Source: Candidatus Aquivivens invisus
GTDB taxonomy: Bacteria; Omnitrophota; Gorgyraeia; Aquiviventales; Aquiviventaceae
Assembly: GCA_001804415.1 (NCBI GenBank)
Contig: MHGA01000014.1
Location: 1-48,868 of the forward strand
Length of the DNA stretch: 48,868 nucleotides
Reading direction: 5' to 3'
Positions 8,706-15,591 of this stretch are shown piece by piece. How positions within the stretch are numbered: position 1 is the stretch's first letter; every line of letters starts with the position of its first letter. A program made the translations under genes and the position numbers. The notes beneath the pieces are model-generated. The model saw nothing but the letters and a program-made list of their open reading frames with translations, was not told the origin of the DNA and did not search any database.

Positions 8706-9916
8706 CAGGGGGATCCCACCGCCAGGACGAGCACGGCCCCCGTCTGAACGACCGACTGTCCGTGCGGGACAGCACCTTGCAGCGGGGCGTGCTCGCCGTA
8801 GGTGTAGCATCCGACCAGGGGCGTGGCAAGCCCGACGATCTTTCGGATGCGATGGATGTCCTGGGCGGCGTCAAACCCGAGGAGCGTGCGACGGCTCACC
8901 GAATCAAACACCAGGACGAAAGACACCTTGGACAACGGTCGAAGCGCCTGTTCCGCCGCGCGGGAGGCGGCTTCGAGAGCCAGCTCTTTGTTGCCGATCA
9001 TCAACCTGACCGTCGACCCTGCCGGGATCTCGCCGGTGCACAGCAGGCTGCCGTCCGGCTCGATGCGTCGGACGCACCGAAGCAGAAACGCCTCTGAAGA
9101 TTCGAGCTGGATTCCGAGTGGATAGGCGATGAGCTGGCGCGTCAGGCCTGCCTGACGGGCGGTCTCCATGAGATCGCGACCCAAGTACTCTTCGTACACA
9201 TGAGCCGCCGGCGCTCCGTCGAGTTCGCGGAGCAGGTTGCCGCGCGCGCTGGTGGCGCGCAGCATCCGGCTGATCGGCGCAAACCCGTGTTCGAGCCCCA
9301 CCCCCATGGCGCAGGATCCCCCGATGAGCAGACCCACGACGCTGCGGCTGACGGCGTCATCGTTGTGGTATTGATAGGTCTGGGCGAATCGCAAATCATC
9401 CGCTGTGAGAGCGCCGGTCACCAAGGAGTGGGTTCCCAGCACTTCGTGGATGCCTCGGACGACCTCCGTGTAGCCGGTGAGCAGTCCGTCGCCAAACAGC
9501 AGGAATCCGCTGCGCGCCCGTCCCTCGAACCCTCGCAGGGCCTGCAAGGCCGCTTCATGGCCGGCCAGACGGGGCTCGCGATCGGCGGCCTCGCCCAGAC
9601 CGGTCGAAACCGCCAACGCCTCATCGCCGATTGCCAGGACCACGCAGTGGTGGCTGGTCGGGCCCTCAGGCAGGATCTCCCCCGCGGTGCTGCCTCCGAC
9701 GAGGGCCACGTCGGGTAACGCGCGCCGCAGTCCCGTCAGGAGCTTCGCTTGATCAAACCAAGAGGAAGCCAGCACCACGGCGCACCGTGGACGATGGCCC
9801 TTCATTCGCCCAACGGCCATCTGCCCGGCGGTCTCCCCTGCCGTCAAGGCGTCGGGGTGCGCGCTCCATCCGGTCGAAACGGTTCCATTGGAGATCGTCG
9901 TGCTGGGTGAGCCCAT
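8705..9916 (-). CDS. FIST domain sensor protein
   Basis: A 403-residue soluble protein with FIST N-terminal (about 40-230) and FIST C-terminal (about 245-385) domains. Recognisable blocks are VALVGGSTAGEI, the LVTGALTADD region and the C-terminal VGLATPLVGCYTYGEH near CYTYGE, typical of FIST_C. FIST proteins are thought to sense small ligands, perhaps amino acids, and often precede kinases or chemoreceptors. Here the gene overlaps a histidine kinase by ATGA. A TATACT -10-like hexamer (9928-9933) lies 11 bp before the ATG, with no convincing -35, and may be the promoter of the three-gene operon. Confidence 0.85.
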   Translation of the reverse strand: MGSPSTTISNGTVSTGWSAHPDALTAGETAGQMAVGRMKGHRPRCAVVLASSWFDQAKLLTGLRRALPDVALVGGSTAGEILPEGPTSHHCVVLAIGDEALAVSTGLGEAADREPRLAGHEAALQALRGFEGRARSGFLLFGDGLLTGYTEVVRGIHEVLGTHSLVTGALTADDLRFAQTYQYHNDDAVSRSVVGLLIGGSCAMGVGLEHGFAPISRMLRATSARGNLLRELDGAPAAHVYEEYLGRDLMETARQAGLTRQLIAYPLGIQLESSEAFLLRCVRRIEPDGSLLCTGEIPAGSTVRLMIGNKELALEAASRAAEQALRPLSKVSFVLVFDSVSRRTLLGFDAAQDIHRIRKIVGLATPLVGCYTYGEHAPLQGAVPHGQSVVQTGAVLVLAVGSP

Positions 9917-9940
9917 TTCTTACAGAGAGTATATCCGGTT

Positions 9941-11380
9941 CTAGGAGCTGGCGTGCACAACATCCGTCGATTCCTTGCGCGCCTCCCGGCGGGAGGCGTA
10001 CATATCCGCATCGGCCTGTTGGATGACCTGCTCGGCCGTCAGATGGGGTTGCAGATGGCTGAGCCCCACGCTCAGCCGGACCGGCCCGAGCCCGGGGAAG
10101 CGCTCCCAAGGGCCGCGGAGGCGCAGCTTGCGGAGTTTCTCAGCGACGAGTGAGGCTTGCGCGACGCTGGTTTCCGGGAGCGCGACAATGAATTCATCGC
10201 CGCCAAACCGTGCCAGCACGTCGGATTGCCGCAGGCTCACCTGCAGATCTTGGGCGACCTGTTTGAGCACGGCATCGCCCATGGGATGCCCGGCGGTGTC
10301 GTTGATCGATTTGAATCCATCGACGTCAATCACGAGACATTCCAGGGGGCGCCCATAGCGCGTCGCGCGCTCATACTCGAATTGCCACCGTTCCAGAAAC
10401 GCGCGCCGGTTCGACAGGCCGGTCAGCTCGTCCGTCGTGGCGAGCTGTCGGAGCCGCTCCATGGCGCGACGCAGCGCGGCGGTTCGACGGCTGACCGCCC
10501 GCTGGAGCAGGCGGGTTCGCATCGCCAGCAACCAGATGATCACGCCAATCGCCATGATGATCACCCCGCCGAAGGTCAGCAACAAGGCGTTGAACCACGA
10601 GAGAGTCCGGGCGGTTTGGGTGGTTCCGGGCTGCATCTGCAAGACCCAGTGAACGGCGTCGAGGCGCACCGTCTCTTCCGTGACGGTCGGGCGGCGGTCT
10701 CCCGTGGGTCGCTGCCAGCCGGCGGACTGGTACAAGACGCGCTCGCCTTCGAGGAGTTGCACGGGGAAGGGTTGTTGGAGTGTGAGCTCGAAGAAATCGC
10801 TGAGCAGGGGCTCCACCTCAAAAATCCCCACCAGCATCTGGTGGCTCGGTCGGGGGTTGGGCAACGGCTCAAGCATGATCAGCAGGGTCCGCCGGGGCGG
10901 GATGGTAGCGGTGAACGTTGAGGGGACTCGCCAACTGCGGGCCGTTCGGGTTCGCTGCGAGACCGCGCGAGCGAGTCGGGCGCGCTCTTCGCGAGCGGTG
11001 CGTGCGGGCGTTCTCAGCCAGGCGAGCGGCTGGCCCGACTGAGACAATCCCACCCCCAACAAGTGGCGCGTGTGTGACACCGCGCTGTCGGCCAGCGCCT
11101 TCTGCGCCTCAGCAGACAGATTGCCGGCCTGGTCGAAGGCGTCCCGCAACAGGGTCAGGGTTCCACGTCGACTCTGAAAGGCACGGAGGAGCTGTTGGCT
11201 CGCCTGCGTGAGGACGACGCCGGTGTCTTTGCGCTGGGCAGCCTCCGCGCGCCAGCGCATGACCATGACGGATCCCAGGAGCGCTGCACTGACGCTGCAG
11301 GCGAGCAGACAGGTGATGAGGATTTGACGGAAGCGGCGGGAATGCACGTGCGGAAGCCAAGCAGAGAGCTGCGGGGACAT
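9941..11380 (-). CDS. Membrane diguanylate cyclase
   Basis: 479 residues. Membrane helix 1 (about 18-42), a periplasmic region of roughly 220 residues with no named family that I recognise, membrane helix 2 (about 268-292), a short coiled coil and a C-terminal GGDEF domain. DVDGFKSINDTAGHPMGD and the signature RFGGDEF are intact, as is the start TTDELTGLSNRRAF, so synthesis of c-di-GMP from GTP is likely. The periplasmic part probably senses an external cue. A TAGAAT -10-like box lies 13 bp before the ATG. It stands 24 bp upstream of the FIST operon on the same strand. Confidence 0.9.
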   Translation of the reverse strand: MSPQLSAWLPHVHSRRFRQILITCLLACSVSAALLGSVMVMRWRAEAAQRKDTGVVLTQASQQLLRAFQSRRGTLTLLRDAFDQAGNLSAEAQKALADSAVSHTRHLLGVGLSQSGQPLAWLRTPARTAREERARLARAVSQRTRTARSWRVPSTFTATIPPRRTLLIMLEPLPNPRPSHQMLVGIFEVEPLLSDFFELTLQQPFPVQLLEGERVLYQSAGWQRPTGDRRPTVTEETVRLDAVHWVLQMQPGTTQTARTLSWFNALLLTFGGVIIMAIGVIIWLLAMRTRLLQRAVSRRTAALRRAMERLRQLATTDELTGLSNRRAFLERWQFEYERATRYGRPLECLVIDVDGFKSINDTAGHPMGDAVLKQVAQDLQVSLRQSDVLARFGGDEFIVALPETSVAQASLVAEKLRKLRLRGPWERFPGLGPVRLSVGLSHLQPHLTAEQVIQQADADMYASRREARKESTDVVHASS

Positions 11381-11425
11381 CCTAATTCCGGTATTCTAGC
11401 CCCCGCGGGAGGGGAAGTGAAGCGC

Positions 11426-11680
11426 TTAAAAGCCGGGAACGGAGGTGCAGCCGGTCGGGGGTTTCTGGCGCGTGACCTTCTCGAGGAGGGCCTGAGCTTC
11501 TTTCAGGGCTTTGGCCTCCGCCTCCTCCTTGGTCGGTCCTTCGGCTTTCACCACCCAGGCGCCTGGATCCGTGTTGTCGATCGTCGTATGGTAGGTTGAG
11601 CCCAGTCGGTAGGTCGTGATGGTGACCGCCCATCCCGCTAACGTGGTCTTCCGTTCGGAGTACTCTTCAACCTTCGGCAT
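11426..11680 (-). CDS. Small conserved-looking protein, function unknown
   Basis: 84 residues with no signal peptide. It has a predicted beta-strand part (GWAVTITTYRLGSTYHTTIDN) followed by GAWVVKAEGPTKEEAEAKAL, an alanine-rich helix. The beta-beta-beta-alpha feel recalls small RNA-binding or DUF-type folds, but I do not recognise the family. The ATG lies 3 bp after the sulfurtransferase stop with GAGGG just before it, so the two genes are probably cotranscribed and translationally coupled. Confidence 0.55.
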   Translation of the reverse strand: MPKVEEYSERKTTLAGWAVTITTYRLGSTYHTTIDNTDPGAWVVKAEGPTKEEAEAKALKEAQALLEKVTRQKPPTGCTSVPGF

Positions 11681-11683
11681 CCC

Positions 11684-12538
11684 TCAGGGCTTTTCAATCG
11701 GCGCGGCGACGAGGTTGCCCCACTCGGTCCAACTGCCGTCGTAGTTTTTCACGTGGCGATATCCCAGCAGGTACTTCAGAACAAACCAGGTGTGGCTGGA
11801 GCGCTCGCCGATGCGGCAGTAGGCGATGACCGGTTGCTCCCCGGTGATGCCGGCCGCGCCATAGAGCGCGCGCAGATCCTCCGCGCTCTTGAACGTCCCG
11901 TCGTCGTTGCAGGCCCTGGCCCACGGAATATTTTTTGCGCCGGGGATATGGCCGCCTCGCTGGCACGTCTCCGGAAGGCCCGGTGGTGCGAGCAGCTCGC
12001 CAGTGAACTCCTGGGGCGAGCGGACGTCCACCAGGTGCGCGGCCTTCTCGCCGGAGGCCTTCAGCACCTCAGGCAGGAACGCCCTGATTGAGAGGTCCGG
12101 CTGCTTCGCCGTGTACGTTGTAGGGGTGACCTTCGGCGCCTCCGTCGTCAACTCACGGCCTTCCGACAGCCATTTCTTGCGGCCGCCGTTCATCAACCGG
12201 ACATCCTGATGGCCGTACACCTTCAACTGCCAGAACGCCCACGCGGCAAACCAGTTGTTGTTGTCACCGTACAGGATGACCGTCGTCTGATTGTCGATAC
12301 CGGATGTGCCCATCAGGCGCTCGAAGGTGTCCTTGGGGATGATGTCACGCCGCAGCGTGTCGCACAACTGAGTGTCCCAGGCCCATCCCACTGCGCCGGG
12401 GACATGACCTTCGGCGTACGCCTTGGTATCCACGTCCACCTCGGCAATGCGAACCTTGGGATTCTTCAGGTTTTGGACAACCCATTCAGTTGAAACCAGC
12501 ACGGTCTGCTCAGTTGCGGGAGCCGTTTGGACTGGCAT
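11684..12538 (-). CDS. Thiosulfate/3-mercaptopyruvate sulfurtransferase (tandem rhodanese)
   Basis: 284 residues with two rhodanese domains (about 12-135 inactive, 150-280 catalytic). The active cysteine is C241 in AYCRIGERSSHTWF; the CRIGER loop is typical of SseA/Rhd-type thiosulfate sulfurtransferases. No signal peptide, so cytoplasmic. It transfers sulfane sulfur to cyanide or another thiol acceptor; the in vivo acceptor is not evident. AAAGGAGG precedes the ATG. The promoter and palindrome at 12554-12602 suggest repressor control. Confidence 0.9.
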   Translation of the reverse strand: MPVQTAPATEQTVLVSTEWVVQNLKNPKVRIAEVDVDTKAYAEGHVPGAVGWAWDTQLCDTLRRDIIPKDTFERLMGTSGIDNQTTVILYGDNNNWFAAWAFWQLKVYGHQDVRLMNGGRKKWLSEGRELTTEAPKVTPTTYTAKQPDLSIRAFLPEVLKASGEKAAHLVDVRSPQEFTGELLAPPGLPETCQRGGHIPGAKNIPWARACNDDGTFKSAEDLRALYGAAGITGEQPVIAYCRIGERSSHTWFVLKYLLGYRHVKNYDGSWTEWGNLVAAPIEKP

Positions 12539-12553
12539 GAGGGCCTCCTTTCG

Positions 12554-12602
12554 GTGAGACTGAGTCTCACACTATTGTGAGAGTCCCGAGGAGGCGTGTC
12601 AA
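12554..12602 (-). promoter_or_regulatory. Sigma-70-type promoter with operator-like palindrome
   Basis: On the minus strand TTGACA (12597-12602), a 17-bp spacer and CACAAT (12574-12579). Just downstream, over the expected start site, lies a perfect palindrome GTGAGACT-G-AGTCTCAC (12554-12570), with a further CTCTCAC half site within the promoter. This arrangement fits a repressor operator controlling the sulfurtransferase gene. Confidence 0.75.
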
Positions 12603-13144
12603 GGAGAAGCGCTGGTCTCGAAGGCGTTCCAGATGGCCAGCAGGACGAGCATCTCCGCGAAGAGCCAATCCGAGAAGCTCATCAACAGACAGGCGAGGCA
12701 CAGGCCGGCGAGGGCGATGCGGACACGGCGGTCAGGAAGTTTGCGGATGATCAGACAGCAGATCCACAGGAGCGCGAGGGTGAAGAGACCGATCAAGACA
12801 GACGTCGATCCTTGCCACCACGGTGTCAAGAGTGCGACGCCGTACGCGATGGCCCAGGGTGAGTACCAGCGTAGCAGCGTCTTCGGGGTGATGGCGGGAT
12901 GGCGGACGAGCTGATCGACGGCGAAGATGCCGGGAAGGGTCAAGCCAACCCCACGGACGAACCGCCACCAGCGAACCCAGCTCTCCTCGGGTGTGAACGA
13001 GGCGAGTGCGATATAGCGACTCAGGAGCAGCAAACCGCTGACGACCAGCAAGGCCCTGAGCCATCTGGGTGAAACCCGTCGGTACGCCGTGATCGTGAGG
13101 ATCGCCACCCCACTCGCCAGACCAAGGAGGAAGGAGACACTCAT
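12599..13144 (-). CDS. Polytopic membrane protein, function unknown
   Basis: 181 residues with about five to six hydrophobic helices (for example SFLLGLASGVAILTITA, LRALLVVSGLLLLSRYIAL, LIGLFTLALLWICCLII, LAGLCLACLLMSFSDWL). I do not recognise a family. ATG 13144 (MSVSFLLG) is preferred over an earlier start six codons upstream because the first helix begins directly there. Its 3' end overlaps the -35 of the sulfurtransferase promoter. It may be the last gene of the cobalamin run, but 200 bp with two hairpins separate it from cobO. Confidence 0.6.
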   Translation of the reverse strand: MSVSFLLGLASGVAILTITAYRRVSPRWLRALLVVSGLLLLSRYIALASFTPEESWVRWWRFVRGVGLTLPGIFAVDQLVRHPAITPKTLLRWYSPWAIAYGVALLTPWWQGSTSVLIGLFTLALLWICCLIIRKLPDRRVRIALAGLCLACLLMSFSDWLFAEMLVLLAIWNAFETSASP

Positions 13145-13217
13145 CCTGTGATGGAGAGCCAAGCCAGCGGGGAGGGCTCACGTGAGGCCGGCGTCGCGAG
13201 GGGTGAGCGGGCATGGT

Positions 13218-13242
13218 GTCCTTGACGCGCAGCGTCAAGGAC
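13218..13242. repeat. Perfect palindrome downstream of cobO
   Basis: GTCCTTGACGC and GCGTCAAGGAC form an 11-bp stem with a 3-nt loop. A second GC-rich hairpin (GGCCCGCC...GGCGGGCC) lies at about 13268-13290. Neither has a T-tract. The gap 13145-13348 shows no gene. Confidence 0.6.
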
Positions 13243-13348
13243 GAGCGATCCCCGAGCGCCGAGCGAGGCCCGCCTCGCTGGGGCGGGCCGACGCGTCCGG
13301 CCGAACGTGCAGCCCGACCTCAGCTGGCGAGACAGCGTGCGATGCATG

Positions 13349-13927
13349 TTAGTAGTCAATTCCCGGTTGAGCTTTCAGGCCGGCGCGGAAGGGGTGCTTG
13401 ATCTCGCGCATCTCGGTCACGAGATCGGCCGCGTCCATCAACGGCTGGGGCGCGTCGCGTCCCGTGAGCACGACGTGGGTCTGCGGCGGTTTGTGTTTGA
13501 GGGCATCGAGGACTTCGTCAACGGACAGGAAATTGTACTTTAACACGTAATTCAACTCATCGAAGATCACGACGCGGTAGCGCTCATCCTTGAGCACCTC
13601 ACGACATTTCACCCACGCCTTGCGGGCCGTCGCCACATCCCGATCGTAATTTTTCGTGATCCACGTAAAACCTTCGCCCATCCGGAAACAATCAAGACGG
13701 CCCGTGAGTTGTTCGCACATCTTGTCTTCGCCGGTCTTCCACTTTCCCTTGATGAACTGGACGATGGCCACGCGCCATTTGTATCCCAAGGCGCGAAACG
13801 CCAGCCCAAGCGCCGCCGTGGTCTTGCCCTTGCCCTCGCCGGTATAGATGATGATCAGCCCCTTGCGGGTGGCTGTGGCGGTGTCGCGGTATGCTCGAGG
13901 GGCTCGATCTTCAGGTATCCAGCCCAT
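13349..13927 (-). CDS. cobO: Cob(I)yrinic acid a,c-diamide adenosyltransferase
   Basis: 192 residues, CobA/CobO/BtuR type. It transfers the adenosyl group of ATP to the Co(I) corrin. The P-loop GEGKGKTT is at 30-37, with ALGLAFRALGYKW after it, and VVIFDELNYVLKY is the Walker B-like region; HVVLTGRDAPQPLMDAADLVTEM is characteristic. AAGGAG lies about 5 bp before ATG 13927. It is the last clear gene of the cobalamin locus, directly after the BtuF-like gene (9-bp gap). Confidence 0.95.
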   Translation of the reverse strand: MGWIPEDRAPRAYRDTATATRKGLIIIYTGEGKGKTTAALGLAFRALGYKWRVAIVQFIKGKWKTGEDKMCEQLTGRLDCFRMGEGFTWITKNYDRDVATARKAWVKCREVLKDERYRVVIFDELNYVLKYNFLSVDEVLDALKHKPPQTHVVLTGRDAPQPLMDAADLVTEMREIKHPFRAGLKAQPGIDY

Positions 13928-13936
13928 GCGGGCTCC

Positions 13937-14845
13937 TTACACGAGCGCTTTCGCGGAAGTCGTCGGCGGCTTGGGGAAGAGATCAGGATGGAACAGGGCG
14001 GCCATGAGACGCAGGCCTGTGATCAGACGAGGGCCTTGGCGGTGGAAAAAGGCCGTGTTGATGGCATACACGCGTTTCGCCTTCACGGCGCTTAACGTGT
14101 TCCATCGCGGACGGCTTGTGAGGAGCGGAAACTCTCTGGCTGTGCGGGTCATCGAAAACGAACAGGGCATCGCGAGGATCACCTCGGGATTATACCGAAG
14201 GACATCGTCCCACGTGATACGGGAAGAGTCCTCTCCGGCTTTGCCGAGTCCGTCCTGACCGCCGGCCAGCTCGACCATCTCAGGAATCCAATGGCCGGCT
14301 GCCATCAGCGGGTCGAGCCACTCCGCGCACCAGACACGAGGCCGCGCACGGGCTTGACGCACACGCCGTTGGAGCGACTCGACGTCTCGGCGCAGTTGCG
14401 CGCTGAGGATCTTGGCTTGCGTGGCGCGCCCCGTGGCGGCCCCCAGCTGCTCAAGACAGCCGAACAGCTCCTCGAGCCTGCGAGCCGTGACCGAGATGAT
14501 GCGAGGTTGGCGCGGAAGCGTTCGGATGGCTTCCAACACCTCCGGGTGGCTGGCGGCACAGACGTTGCAGAGCTCCTGCGTGACGATGACATCGGGGTGG
14601 AGGCGTCGGAGCAGGGCGCGATCAATGTCGTACTGATGTTCTCCTCGTTGGCGCATGGACTGCACCGCGTCATGGATGCCGCGGCTGGAGAGTCGTGAGG
14701 AAGCGATGCGGCTGCGCACGACGACAGGGGCGCGTCGGACGCTCGGCGGATAGTCACAATGCTCGCTGCGTCCCACCACCGACCGACTCAGACCCAAGGC
14801 GCTGAGCAACTCCGTCGCCGACGAAAAGAACGAACAGATCCGCAT
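13937..14845 (-). CDS. BtuF-like cobalamin-binding protein without signal peptide
   Basis: 302 residues resembling the substrate-binding proteins of B12 ABC transporters (PF01497-like): RICSFFSSATELLSALGL at the start, HPDVIVTQELCNVCAA, and WLDPLMAAGHWIPEMVELAGG. Unlike true BtuF, it starts directly in the first strand and has no signal peptide. Such leaderless homologues are common in cobalamin gene clusters. No btuC or btuD gene is visible, so its partner is unknown. The gene begins 3 bp after the stop of the upstream membrane-protein gene and ends 9 bp before cobO. Confidence 0.85.
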   Translation of the reverse strand: MRICSFFSSATELLSALGLSRSVVGRSEHCDYPPSVRRAPVVVRSRIASSRLSSRGIHDAVQSMRQRGEHQYDIDRALLRRLHPDVIVTQELCNVCAASHPEVLEAIRTLPRQPRIISVTARRLEELFGCLEQLGAATGRATQAKILSAQLRRDVESLQRRVRQARARPRVWCAEWLDPLMAAGHWIPEMVELAGGQDGLGKAGEDSSRITWDDVLRYNPEVILAMPCSFSMTRTAREFPLLTSRPRWNTLSAVKAKRVYAINTAFFHRQGPRLITGLRLMAALFHPDLFPKPPTTSAKALV

Positions 14846-14848
14846 GCG

Positions 14849-15382
14849 CTACTTGATGGACGCCGATTGAGGCAACGCCATGGGCCACCGCAGGCGGATG
14901 GCTGAGCCGCTGAGCGTATAGAGTGCGAGGAACGCCGCGGTGAAGAGGGCTTCGTTGACGACGGATCGTTGGATATACGGGAGGCTGCTCATCAACGTGG
15001 CGGCGAACCCGGCAGGGGTGTGGGGAGCCTTGGCGCAGAACTGCGTGAGCCAGTCACCTGTGGCGAGTGCCAGGTGATACACTGGAGCGGTCAGCGCCAA
15101 GCCAAGCAGCAAGGCCGTCCACGTGGGTTTCACACGGATCGCTCGGATCACGCCGATGACGCTGAGGATCGCCGCCACCCGGACGATGGTAAAGAGACTG
15201 AAGCCCATCATGGCGTCACGAATCACCATGGCCCCGAGCCCGATCACCAGCACATCCCGTCCGCGCAAGAAACATGCCGCACAGAGCAGGGCGGCGAGAA
15301 TCGGTGCCATGCCCAGCGTATGGGAGAATGAGGCCGCCATGACGCCTGCGGTTACCGTCAAGCCCACCACGACTCGGTTCAT
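14849..15382 (-). CDS. Small polytopic membrane protein, possible cobalamin ECF S component
   Basis: 177 residues with about five to six hydrophobic helices (for example ILAALLCAACFL, VLVIGLGAMVIRDAMMG, WTALLLGLALTAPVYHL, AALFTAAFLALYTLSG-type C-terminus). The size, topology and charged loop after helix 3 resemble DUF6580/ECF-S-like proteins. Its place between a B12-regulated receptor and a B12-binding protein suggests a role in cobalamin or cobinamide uptake across the inner membrane. This is inference; no A or T component is encoded nearby. It overlaps the upstream small gene by 4 bp. Confidence 0.55.
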   Translation of the reverse strand: MNRVVVGLTVTAGVMAASFSHTLGMAPILAALLCAACFLRGRDVLVIGLGAMVIRDAMMGFSLFTIVRVAAILSVIGVIRAIRVKPTWTALLLGLALTAPVYHLALATGDWLTQFCAKAPHTPAGFAATLMSSLPYIQRSVVNEALFTAAFLALYTLSGSAIRLRWPMALPQSASIK

Positions 15383-15591
15383 GTTGTCCCCCTTCGGTTC
15401 ATACGGATCGTGACACGCATCGGCCCTGTTTTGACCTCGATTGGTTGGGAGTGTTCTCCGAGCGTTTCGTGCCAGACACGCATGGTATACGTGCCTTCGG
15501 GAACATGTGTCATTATAACGTGTCCTTCAGCGTCCGTCACTCCGATGGTCACCAGCCCTCCAACCATGAGCCAATCCAGACGTCGCTTCAT
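15379..15591 (-). CDS. Small protein resembling a carboxypeptidase regulatory-like repeat
   Basis: 70 residues. The core VTDAEGHVIMTHVPEGTYTMRVWHETLG recalls the beta-sandwich carboxypeptidase regulatory-like domain often found with TonB receptors, but only about one repeat is left and there is no clear signal peptide. It is either a short partner protein or the remnant of a longer exported one. Its ATG overlaps the receptor stop (ATGA) and its stop overlaps the start of the next gene, which argues that it is translated. Confidence 0.55.
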   Translation of the reverse strand: MKRRLDWLMVGGLVTIGVTDAEGHVIMTHVPEGTYTMRVWHETLGEHSQPIEVKTGPMRVTIRMNRRGTT

